This document shows, one piece after another, positions 1-4,296 of a stretch of 6,103 nucleotides of DNA (its first letter is position 1; every line of letters starts with the position of its first letter). The notes beneath the pieces were generated by a model, which saw only the letters and a program-made list of their open reading frames with translations, had not been told where the DNA came from and did not search any database. Source of the stretch: an uncultured Clostridia bacterium (GTDB taxonomy: Bacteria > Bacillota > Clostridia > Oscillospirales > Oscillospiraceae); assembly GCA_937858235.1 (NCBI GenBank), contig CALLZZ010000416.1, positions 1 through 6,103 on the forward strand, read 5' to 3'. The position numbers and the translations under genes are program-made.

Positions 1-16
1 ATTCGTAACTTCTCAT
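1..16 (-). CDS. Start of an unidentified gene leaving the window
   Basis: Only the first five codons are inside the window (M-R-S-Y-E). The start is inferred because an ATG at 16-14 is preceded on the minus strand by an AGGAAGAGG ribosome-binding site about 7 bases upstream, and by a near-consensus promoter (41-69) with a leader of about 20 bases. No function can be assigned. The gene lies just beyond the scar of an IS66-family remnant, so it may belong to another element or to the original host DNA. Confidence 0.4.
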
Positions 17-40
17 TTCGCTACCTCTTCCTTTATTGCT

Positions 41-69
41 ATTATATCTATTGGGCCAAGGTATTACAA
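41..69 (-). promoter_or_regulatory. Sigma-A-type promoter for the gene leaving the left edge
   Basis: On the minus strand TTGTAA (69-64) is separated by exactly 17 bases from a perfect TATAAT (46-41). A ribosome site and ATG follow within 30 bases. The promoter lies directly beside the broken end of the IS66 remnant, so it may belong to the flanking DNA that became joined to it. Confidence 0.6.
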
Positions 70-76
70 CTTTAGT

Positions 77-223
77 TTACCACAACAGGCATTCGGATAC
101 GCGCTGTGCCCATTCGGACATACGCTGGTTCTTTCCAAGTAACTGCAGGTCTTTTTCCATTGCATCCACTGCTCCAATCTTGTCCAAAAGACTCTTTGGG
201 AGTCTTTTGGTGATTAGAAGCAT
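77..223 (-). pseudogene. tnpA: IS66 accessory protein TnpA, N-terminal stub
   Basis: A 48-codon reading frame begins at ATG 223, four bases after a good AGGTGA ribosome site. It contains LLDKIGAVDAM, LQLLGKNQRMSEWAQRVSEC and then LLW-stop. The segment up to SEC resembles the beginning of IS66-family TnpA (OrfA-type, helix-turn-helix) proteins, which normally continue through a conserved W-C region and end with a Y-Y-x-W-Q motif after roughly 100 residues. Those parts are absent, so the product should be non-functional. The last three codons come from the joined foreign sequence. TnpA is one of the small proteins that IS66 elements need in addition to their large transposase. Confidence 0.6.
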
Positions 224-274
224 TCTCTCACCTTTTGGAGCCTTTTACTATACGCTGTCACTCTTGACGCTTAC
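77..274 (-). mobile_element. IS66-family insertion sequence remnant (one terminal inverted repeat plus tnpA stub)
   Basis: On the minus strand the sequence beginning at 274 reads GTAAGCGTC, which matches the GTAAGCG start typical of IS66-family terminal inverted repeats. It is followed after about 50 bases by a ribosome site and the N-terminal part of an IS66 accessory protein (tnpA). The IS end falls inside the rep gene and its GTAA supplies the rep stop codon. The remainder of the IS (rest of tnpA, tnpB, the large transposase and the other end) is missing. Similarity stops near 89, and the left boundary given is the stop codon of the stub. The second end and target duplication cannot be seen. 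The family assignment rests on recall of the end motif and of the TnpA N-terminus. Confidence 0.65.
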
Positions 275-582
275 GCTTTTTCATCCTCTGCCCATTTCCC
301 GGATTTTTGCACATACGCCCGGTTTTCTTCAGAAGTGCCGCAGGACGGGTCAAGATGGGCAGTGGGGAAATAGCCCTTGACGGTGGAAAAACGAATTAGA
401 CTGTTAGCAACAAAGAACACATGTGTATGCGGGGTCTGTTCCTGCAAGCCCTGTTCGTCCGCCATACACCAGTATTTCAGCTGCATTTTCTCAAGTGCTT
501 CACGGATTTTTTCATGTGACCATTCAGCGCCGGGATTATTGATTGTAAGTAAGTATTTTCTGTGCCGTGTATCTTTTTTCAA
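271..582 (-). pseudogene. rep: Rolling-circle replication initiator Rep (CRESS/circovirus-like HUH endonuclease), truncated by IS66
   Basis: The 103-residue product keeps only the N-terminal HUH endonuclease domain. Motif I is LLTINNP (residues about 11-17). Motif II is PHTHVFF with the two metal-binding histidines. Motif III is NRAYVQKSGKW, whose tyrosine would nick and covalently hold DNA. This layout matches single-tyrosine Reps of CRESS-DNA viruses and related bacterial plasmids and integrated elements. Any C-terminal region, including a possible helicase domain, is lost: real homology ends near 275 and the IS66 end supplies the stop. The start is TTG at 582. An in-frame TGA lies two codons upstream, and AAAGGAAGTG sits about 8 bases before the TTG. 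It is the last recognisable gene of the mobilisation set and follows a matching hairpin origin at 628-653. The isolated domain might still nick DNA, but this is untested. Confidence 0.8.
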
Positions 583-627
583 AGGTTTTCACTTCCTTTG
601 CTTGATTTTCGCAGTGGTGGTACAGAG

Positions 628-653
628 GTGTCTGGGTAATACTAGCCAGACAC
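628..653 (-). other. Putative rolling-circle origin: hairpin with TAGTATTAC nonanucleotide loop
   Basis: On the minus strand (the rep strand) the sequence is GTGTCTGG, then the loop CTAGTATTAC, then CCAGACAC. This is a perfect 8-bp stem with a 10-base loop. The loop contains TAGTATTAC (644-636), the nonanucleotide found in the origin loops of circoviruses and nanoviruses and close to the geminivirus TAATATTAC. In those viruses Rep nicks between the seventh and eighth base, which here would be between 638 and 637. It lies 46 bases upstream of the rep start, in the gap between the coupling ATPase and rep. CGCA (TGCG on the rep strand) recurs at 610, 655, 676 and 690 and could be short Rep-binding repeats, but this is weak. 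Confidence 0.75.
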
Positions 654-658
654 GCGCA

Positions 659-689
659 CCGCCCGCCTTACGCTTCGCACGGCGGGCGG
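659..689. repeat. GC-rich 9-bp inverted repeat beside the origin hairpin
   Basis: CCGCCCGCC (659-667) and GGCGGGCGG (681-689) form a perfect 9-bp stem with a 13-base loop. On the minus strand it is not followed by a T-run, so it is not a typical intrinsic terminator for the ATPase gene that ends at 701. It sits five bases from the nonanucleotide hairpin and is probably part of the replication or transfer origin, for example as a Rep-binding or oriT structure. That role is inferred. Confidence 0.6.
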
Positions 690-700
690 CGCATGCGTTT

Positions 701-1456
701 CTAAGACAATGCCTTTACGCATATCTGCCGCATTCGTTCTGAATTTTGTACTGTTCCTGACTTGATAAAATGCAGTTGCGAACCTTGAAGCAGTGCAACG
801 CCCTCACCTTGCCCGAATACACAGCCTTTGACTTGCTCCATAAAATCAGGCAGCAGCATTTCATAAATGCTCTTAATTGCCGCTCCAAGGACGATTACAG
901 CACCAAAATTCAGGCGCGACCCAGCGGGGAATACGGCCGCTTCAGGCCTTTGAAGCGAGAAGCAACATCTTATCGCAAGAGACCTTCCAAGCATAAGAAT
1001 TTCACTGACCTTGTTTAAAACAACTGCCGCCGCTTTTTTGTCCTCGTTTGTTAATGCGAGGATATTTGACGTATACTCATCCCAAATTAGCGTAATGGGA
1101 TGGTTGCTTTCGTCCTCTCCTGATTGCCGGGCGTTCAAGCGGGAATATACGGCATCCAGCGCTTGCAGCGTATTCTTGTAGGCATAGTAACGGGGGCATT
1201 TCCGCAGATATGCAAAGCTATCATCCCCCTTATAATCAGCGAAAAAATATTCGCCACGCGGTTCGGAAATTATCAATTTAGAAAATAAGATGTTTTCAAA
1301 ATAGGATTTCCCTAAACCGGACATCCCGCAAATGAGAATGTGGCTATTTATAGTCGGGAAAATATCGGTGGTTATGGGGATTTTAGCCCCATAACCGTTC
1401 CAAGCGTCCAAATCGTAACCGAGTGTAAGCAACTTCGGCGTGTCAGAATTCATCAT
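701..1456 (-). CDS. FtsK/SpoIIIE-type (TcpA-like) coupling ATPase, motor subunit
   Basis: This 251-residue P-loop ATPase shows Walker A GMSGLGKS (residues 44-51), Walker B ITLIWDE (121-127) and a downstream SLQRPEA segment (168-174) typical of FtsK/HerA-family DNA translocases. In Firmicutes integrative elements, TcpA-type members act as coupling proteins that bring relaxosome DNA to the conjugation pore, and many are about 460 residues with N-terminal membrane helices, such as Orf21 of Tn916. Here the membrane part is a separate upstream gene. The ATG at 1456 overlaps the upstream gene by 14 bases and is preceded by AAAGGATG about 6 bases upstream, indicating translational coupling. The frame is open further upstream to 1624, but that stretch overlaps the upstream gene and lacks a ribosome site. 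The motor domain appears intact. Confidence 0.85.
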   Translation of the reverse strand: MMNSDTPKLLTLGYDLDAWNGYGAKIPITTDIFPTINSHILICGMSGLGKSYFENILFSKLIISEPRGEYFFADYKGDDSFAYLRKCPRYYAYKNTLQALDAVYSRLNARQSGEDESNHPITLIWDEYTSNILALTNEDKKAAAVVLNKVSEILMLGRSLAIRCCFSLQRPEAAVFPAGSRLNFGAVIVLGAAIKSIYEMLLPDFMEQVKGCVFGQGEGVALLQGSQLHFIKSGTVQNSERMRQICVKALS

Positions 1457-2054
1457 ACAGCACATCCTTTCTGTGCGTTTCGGCTCCGGGCGCAGCAGTA
1501 ATGACAATGATATTGCGGTTTCGTCCATTTTTGCCGCCGTACTTGATAGGCTCCACAAAATGGACGTTAAGCGCGTCCTGTATTTCCGCACGGTGCGTTT
1601 CCCATGTTTCCATACCAACACCAAGCGAATAAAACGCCATTACACTGACCTGTGTATTTTTGATACGCTTACATGAAATCAACGCCGGGGCATACCCGTA
1701 GCGATTAGCAAGACCGATTTGCAGCAGACTGCTTTCAACCGCCTTTGACCGGTACGGTGTTCCTAAAAGGAGCAGCAGCCCAACCAAGAGCAACAGGAAC
1801 AGCAGCGGGATGAAAACGGCAATAATATAGCCCCAAACAGTAATCAGCAGTGGTATATCGCTATGAAAGGGCACTAACGTATCACGGGCATTCCAAAGGA
1901 AGATAAATGCAGCACACAGCAGCAGGACGAAAACGCCTTTCCACGTTGTAGCTGCTTCTTTTACCCCCGACCATAGGCGCAGCCGCAGAATGGCACGATT
2001 ACGCCGCCTTTGAGCCAGAACTTTTGTCTGATGAACGATATTTTTTGATTCCAT
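1443..2054 (-). CDS. Membrane-anchoring partner of the TcpA-like ATPase
   Basis: This is a 203-residue protein with a basic N-terminus (AQRRRNR, residues 15-21), two hydrophobic segments (about 39-55 and 69-98, the second leucine-rich) and a cytoplasmic domain (about 105-203). It is followed directly by the P-loop ATPase with a 14-base overlap. The two products total 454 residues, close to single-chain TcpA/Orf21-type coupling proteins, whose layout is two membrane helices, a linker domain and then the motor. It therefore most likely anchors the motor in the membrane. The start is ATG 2054 with GGAGGA six bases upstream. No catalytic motif is visible. Whether the split is natural or results from an old frameshift is open; the ribosome site of the second gene favours a natural split. 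Confidence 0.7.
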   Translation of the reverse strand: MESKNIVHQTKVLAQRRRNRAILRLRLWSGVKEAATTWKGVFVLLLCAAFIFLWNARDTLVPFHSDIPLLITVWGYIIAVFIPLLFLLLLVGLLLLLGTPYRSKAVESSLLQIGLANRYGYAPALISCKRIKNTQVSVMAFYSLGVGMETWETHRAEIQDALNVHFVEPIKYGGKNGRNRNIIVITAAPGAETHRKDVLYDEF

Positions 2055-2133
2055 ATTGTTTCCTCCACATCAAGCACCAGTTGCACCGCCGGAAGAAATT
2101 CCCCCAAGCGGTACAAGTTGTGCGGCTTAGAAT

Positions 2134-2369
2134 TTACTTGCCAATGACTGTGATGGTCTCCGGCTTGCCCTTGCGGTTAAATGTAATGTCCAGCATATCG
2201 CCCGGTTTGCAAGTGGGCAGCGTGAAGCCGTCCCGCAGGAAAAGCTTATCTGTCATTTCACCGACAACATTTTCTTCGGGGAAGCTAATATACCACTGGA
2301 ATCCCTTTACATTATTCCGTCTCCGCTCTGGAAATTCAGTTCGCGAGTGCCAAGTAATCTTGCTCTCAT
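2134..2369 (-). pseudogene. Small conserved-type protein upstream of the coupling ATPase, broken by a one-base frameshift
   Basis: A strong ribosome site (TTGGAGGTG, six bases before ATG 2369) starts M-R-A-R-L-L-G-T-R-E-L-N-F-Q-S-G-D-G. This frame then stops at TAA after I-M. The neighbouring frame continues smoothly as NNVKGFQWYISFPEEN, then GEMTDKLFLRDGF, CKPGDMLDITFNRKGKP and ends at 2134. Restoring one A at 2315-2316 would give a single 78-residue protein with a beta-rich look. Its place just before the TcpA pair is like the small Orf22/Orf23 proteins of Tn916, but homology is not claimed. A longer open frame extends to 2541, but its upstream part reads through the ribosome site and is not credible as coding. 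It is either a real decay mutation or a sequencing error. Confidence 0.7.
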
Positions 2370-2451
2370 AATAAACACCTCCAATTTTTATTAGAAGCGG
2401 CCACCTCTTGATTGACAGTATAGAGACAATTTTAGCGTCCCGCGAATTTCG

Positions 2452-2541
2452 GTGAAATACAAAGAAACTCCCTGTTTTCAAGGAGTTTCTCATTCTGTCT
2501 TTTTCAAAAACATGATAAAACCTAACCTGTTTGTATTTCAC
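2452..2541. repeat. 12-bp perfect inverted repeat framing the operon leader
   Basis: GTGAAATACAAA (2452-2463) and its exact complement TTTGTATTTCAC (2530-2541) flank 66 bases that contain a second, 9-bp hairpin (2463-2490). In minus-strand RNA this could fold as a long outer helix closing over an inner stem, or the two 12-mers could be inverted protein-binding sites. It lies about 80 bases before the ribosome site of the frameshifted gene that leads the TcpA/Rep operon. Confidence 0.6.
2463..2490 (-). terminator. Hairpin with U-rich tail: terminator or attenuator ahead of the mobilisation operon
   Basis: AGAAACTCC (2463-2471) and GGAGTTTCT (2482-2490) form a perfect 9-bp stem with a 10-base loop. 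On the minus strand the stem is followed by TTGTATTTC, a moderate U-rich tail. The upstream HTH gene already has a better terminator at 2559-2596, so this one could attenuate a promoter located between them. A convincing promoter was not found there. Confidence 0.5.
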
Positions 2542-2558
2542 TGAATTAGAAAAAGATT

Positions 2559-2596
2559 AAAAAAAATTTTCCGCACACCATTTTTTAGGTGTGCGG
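2559..2596 (-). terminator. Intrinsic terminator of the HTH regulator gene
   Basis: CCGCACACC (2571-2579) pairs perfectly with GGTGTGCGG (2588-2596) across an 8-base loop. On the minus strand the stem is followed by AAAA and then eight T residues (2566-2559). It begins 11 bases after the stop codon of the gene at 2607-3077, exactly where its terminator should be. Confidence 0.8.
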
Positions 2597-2606
2597 CAGA
2601 TATTTA

Positions 2607-3077
2607 TTACTTTTTTCGTGGTGTGTAGCTCCCTCTTTCGAGTTCCCCTAACATATCCTTTCCTTCCACTCCCAAATCCCTTAAAATGGCGTTGCAGGTT
2701 TCAATATCTTTCCCCTTATGTTCCTCGAGCAGATGGATGTAGGCTCTGTCTAAGCGATCATTTACGTTAAATCGCATTCCGCACGATTCAAGTATGTATT
2801 CTGTTGAATGAACATCTAACTCGAATCCAACACCTATGGAGATTACAAACCTCTTTAAAATTGAGCCGCCCAGTTCATCTAAATGATGAAATAAATTTCT
2901 ATTAAGCCCCGTTAATTCTTCGGCTTCTTTTGCGCCAATTCCCATTTCCATCATAATTTCCAAAATGATTTGTGCATAGGTTTTTTGGACGTTGGCAGTC
3001 AATTGATATTGCCTTTCAAACTCTGACTTTTCTTCTTCTGTCAAAAAAGGTTGATTACTAATGTATTTAGCTTCCAT
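2607..3077 (-). CDS. Helix-turn-helix (XRE-like) regulator with a C-terminal helical domain
   Basis: This is a 156-residue, Lys/Glu-rich, probably all-helical cytoplasmic protein. Residues about 34-88 (TYAQIILEIMMEMG, AKEAEELTGLNRNLFHHLDE, then ISIGVGFELDV) have the pattern of an XRE-like helix-turn-helix unit. The C-terminal part (about 92-137, with ESCGMRFN, DRAYIHLLEE and ETCNAILRDLG) resembles a domain often joined to such helix-turn-helix units in Clostridia regulators. The start ATG 3077 has AGGTGA five bases upstream, and the gene ends at its own intrinsic terminator. DNA target and effector are unknown. It lies upstream of the mobilisation genes and could control them. The gene is visibly AT-richer than the TcpA/Rep genes, so it may have a separate origin. 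Confidence 0.65.
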   Translation of the reverse strand: MEAKYISNQPFLTEEEKSEFERQYQLTANVQKTYAQIILEIMMEMGIGAKEAEELTGLNRNLFHHLDELGGSILKRFVISIGVGFELDVHSTEYILESCGMRFNVNDRLDRAYIHLLEEHKGKDIETCNAILRDLGVEGKDMLGELERGSYTPRKK

Positions 3078-3143
3078 TTGTTCACCTCATTTTTGATAAT
3101 AAAGCATAGACTATTCTGTTGCAGAAGCAAAGATTATTAAATA

Positions 3144-3155
3144 CAAGAATTCTTG
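3144..3155. promoter_or_regulatory. 12-bp palindrome upstream of the HTH regulator, possible operator
   Basis: CAAGAATTCTTG is a perfect palindrome 67 bases upstream of the HTH gene start, within its 5' non-coding region. A weak promoter-like pair follows on the minus strand (TTGCTT, 16 bases, TATGCT). Such a site could be an autoregulatory operator, but nothing beyond symmetry and position supports it. The rest of the 3078-3326 gap has no confident feature. Confidence 0.3.
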
Positions 3156-3202
3156 CAATTAATGGCTTGCGACAGCACAAAAAATTTTTACCAGACGAGC
3201 TA

Positions 3203-3316
3203 TCAGAAAACAGCTTCTAGTAAACTGAGATTCTCCCCAATTAAGATTTTATGGTCAACATCTTCAATTTGAGCATTACTCTTTCCTTTCTCCCCGTCTA
3301 GCCGATAGGTCAGCTG
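3203..3316 (-). other. Possible decayed small gene without a start codon
   Basis: After the stop of the 78-residue gene at 3327, a frame on the minus strand reads QLTYRLDGEKGKSNAQIEDV, then DHKILIGENLSLLEAVF and a TGA at 3205-3203. The composition looks like a real protein and an AGAGGA motif lies upstream, but no ATG, GTG or TTG begins it; only a CTG at 3313 does, and it is too far from that motif. It may be a relic with a lost start, or chance. I do not recognise a family. Confidence 0.25.
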
Positions 3317-3326
3317 ATTGTTAAAT

Positions 3327-3563
3327 TTATTCCTCTACTGTCTGAACAGAGATTGGTTTACCATCAACCAGTTCTATGATAATATTTGTGACAGCTTTGC
3401 CTTCGTGGTGCTGAATGCAAAATTCGGTCAGCTGAGCGCTTTCAGTATCTTCTCCCGCTTGAAACTTTGCGCGGGCTTCCTCATCGAAAAAGAAGATCAA
3501 ATAATCCTCTTTTCCCTTTTCGCGGAAGGGAAGGATATGGATGGAAGTCTTTTCGTTAGACAT
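3327..3563 (-). CDS. Unrecognised 78-residue acidic protein
   Basis: The ATG at 3563 is preceded by AAAGGAG nine bases upstream, which fixes the start; the frame is open to an ATG at 3668 but that one has no ribosome site and lies just past a terminator. The product has an N-terminal SIHILPFREKGKEDYLIFFF segment, an acidic middle (DEEARAKFQAGEDTESAQ) and a C-terminal strand-like IIIELVDGKPISVQT. It has no signal peptide, no membrane helix and no Cys cluster. It is the first gene after the consensus promoter and leader terminator at 3682-3877, so its expression probably depends on read-through of that terminator. Function is unknown. Confidence 0.6.
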   Translation of the reverse strand: MSNEKTSIHILPFREKGKEDYLIFFFDEEARAKFQAGEDTESAQLTEFCIQHHEGKAVTNIIIELVDGKPISVQTVEE

Positions 3564-3681
3564 TTTTTCATTCTCCTTTGCTTTTTGTTTTGTAATTAGT
3601 TTTCTGCTTCTTTGCGGAGCCGTACGCTTCTCCACTGCCAGCAATATATCTTCAATGCCCGTCGGCATAACAGCTATTAGC

Positions 3682-3738
3682 CCAAAAATAAAAGGGCGAC
3701 GAAACCATAACCAATCTAGGTTACAGTTTCGCCGCCCT
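3682..3738 (-). terminator. Strong intrinsic terminator in the leader (likely attenuator)
   Basis: In minus-strand RNA, AGGGCGGCGAAAC (3738-3726) pairs with GTTTCGTCGCCCT (3705-3693) through 13 pairs including one G-U. An inner 5-bp stem (TAACC/GGTTA) closes a 6-base loop, and the right arm runs into TTTATTTTT. It lies about 100 bases after a consensus promoter and about 120 bases before the next start codon. It is flanked by a further 7-bp complementary pair (CGGCATA at 3663-3669, TATGCCG at 3750-3756). It could stop a short RNA or attenuate the operon. Confidence 0.75.
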
Positions 3739-3841
3739 CAATAGTTTAGTATGCCGTCCGGCTACTTTGTTCTATTTATGCGACTCCATAACGACAGAAC
3801 ATTATCCAATGCAATCTGCTGTTGTGTGTCTTTATTAAATT
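3682..3841 (-). ncRNA. Leader or small RNA of about 160 nt ending at a terminator
   Basis: Transcription from the promoter at 3848-3877 should begin near 3841 and meet the strong terminator ending near 3682. The interval contains no normal gene. It includes tiny frames, for example one coding M-F-C-R-Y-G-V-A, without a clear ribosome site, and a small GCCG/CGGC hairpin. It could be a regulatory leader for the 3327-3563 gene or an independent small RNA. No known RNA family is recognised. Confidence 0.45.
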
Positions 3842-3847
3842 GAATGC

Positions 3848-3877
3848 ATTATACTATATTTCAGCAGAGTATGTCAA
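3848..3877 (-). promoter_or_regulatory. Fully consensus sigma-A promoter
   Basis: On the minus strand TTGACA (3877-3872) and TATAAT (3853-3848) are both perfect, with an 18-base spacer. It is the strongest promoter in the window and faces the leader/terminator and the mobile-element genes. Such a strong promoter followed by a terminator suggests that control acts at termination and not at initiation. Confidence 0.85.
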
Positions 3878-3961
3878 GCAAAAAACACATGCGCAATAAG
3901 CAACTTTCAAAAAATCGTAGTACGAACAGAAACAGCGCCCACAATACCTTTAATCAGTATC

Positions 3962-4192
3962 TTAGGCGTTGTTTTCTTTTGTGGGGTCTGGCAAAATTTC
4001 TATGATGTCGGTGACTTGGCAACTAAATATTTGGCAGAGAGCGTCAAGCGTATTTGCTGATACAGATTCATCATTCATCAGCCTTTGGATAGTCTTGCTG
4101 TCTAAATTGTATATACCGCATTTGGTTCTTAGAAAATAAGTGCTGATTTTTCTATCTTCTATCAGCTTTCTAAGCGGCTCGAAAGAAACCAC
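3962..4192 (-). CDS. Small XRE/Cro-family DNA-binding regulator
   Basis: This 76-residue protein is nearly all one helix-turn-helix domain: LRKLIEDRKISTYFLRTKCG, then LDSKTIQRLMNDESVSANTL and LDALCQIFSCQVTDIIEILP. This is the layout of the short Cro/XRE (YozG-like) repressors common in Firmicutes elements. The start is GTG 4192, with a very strong GGGGAGGTG site about 6 bases upstream. It is transcribed divergently from the zinc-ribbon membrane gene, and a 31-bp palindrome lies in the shared promoter region, so autoregulation and control of the divergent gene are likely. No clear terminator follows it before the consensus promoter at 3877. Confidence 0.8.
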   Translation of the reverse strand: MVSFEPLRKLIEDRKISTYFLRTKCGIYNLDSKTIQRLMNDESVSANTLDALCQIFSCQVTDIIEILPDPTKENNA

Positions 4193-4208
4193 TGACGCAC
4201 CTCCCCTC

Positions 4209-4237
4209 TTGACTTTAGACCCATTATCACATATAAT
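4209..4237 (+). promoter_or_regulatory. Sigma-A promoter of the membrane-protein gene
   Basis: TTGACT (4209-4214) and a perfect TATAAT (4232-4237) are separated by 17 bases on the plus strand. Transcription would start near 4244, right at the edge of the palindrome at 4246-4276, so a protein bound there would block it. Confidence 0.75.
4223..4231 (-). promoter_or_regulatory. Extended -10 promoter for the XRE gene
   Basis: On the minus strand TGTGATAAT (4231-4223) fits an extended -10 element (TGnGATAAT). No good -35 box is present: the expected position overlaps the palindrome at 4246. It overlaps the plus-strand promoter, so the two polymerases would compete. Confidence 0.45.
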
Positions 4238-4245
4238 GACGATGA

Positions 4246-4276
4246 ACTAATATGAGGAATATTCCTCCATATTAGT
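4246..4276. promoter_or_regulatory. 31-bp near-perfect palindrome, probable operator between divergent genes
   Basis: ACTAATATG (4246-4254), the self-complementary AGGAATATTCCT (4255-4266), one extra C, and CATATTAGT (4268-4276) make a palindrome with a single unpaired base. It lies at the start site of the plus promoter and over the -35 zone of the minus promoter. The XRE protein encoded next door is the obvious candidate binder. In plus-strand RNA it would also form a hairpin just before the GGGGGGAG ribosome site of the 4297 gene. Confidence 0.6.
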
Positions 4277-4296
4277 AGAATGATTGGGGGGAGAGC

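Noticed and set aside
36..742. Plus-strand open frames at 36-380 and 377-742
   Set aside because: They lie opposite the IS66 stub, rep and the origin hairpins, have no ribosome sites and give low-complexity, Cys/Ser/Phe-rich translations; they are shadows.
1457..1624. N-terminal extension of the motor ATPase frame up to 1624
   Set aside because: It overlaps the membrane-partner gene in another frame, has no ribosome site, and its composition is unlike the family; the start at 1456 has a good site.
2370..2541. Upstream part of the 135-residue open frame as coding
   Set aside because: It runs through the hairpin and through the ribosome site of the frameshifted gene and yields no plausible protein.
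3564..3668. Start at ATG 3668 for the 78-residue gene
   Set aside because: There is no ribosome site before it and it lies directly after the terminator, whereas ATG 3563 has AAAGGAG. An alternative frame here (WQWRSVRLRKEAEN then stop) may be a relic but is too short to call.
3915..3925. TCGTAGTACGA palindrome followed by a T-run as terminator of the XRE gene
   Set aside because: The stem would leave a one-base loop or only three pairs, too weak for a terminator.
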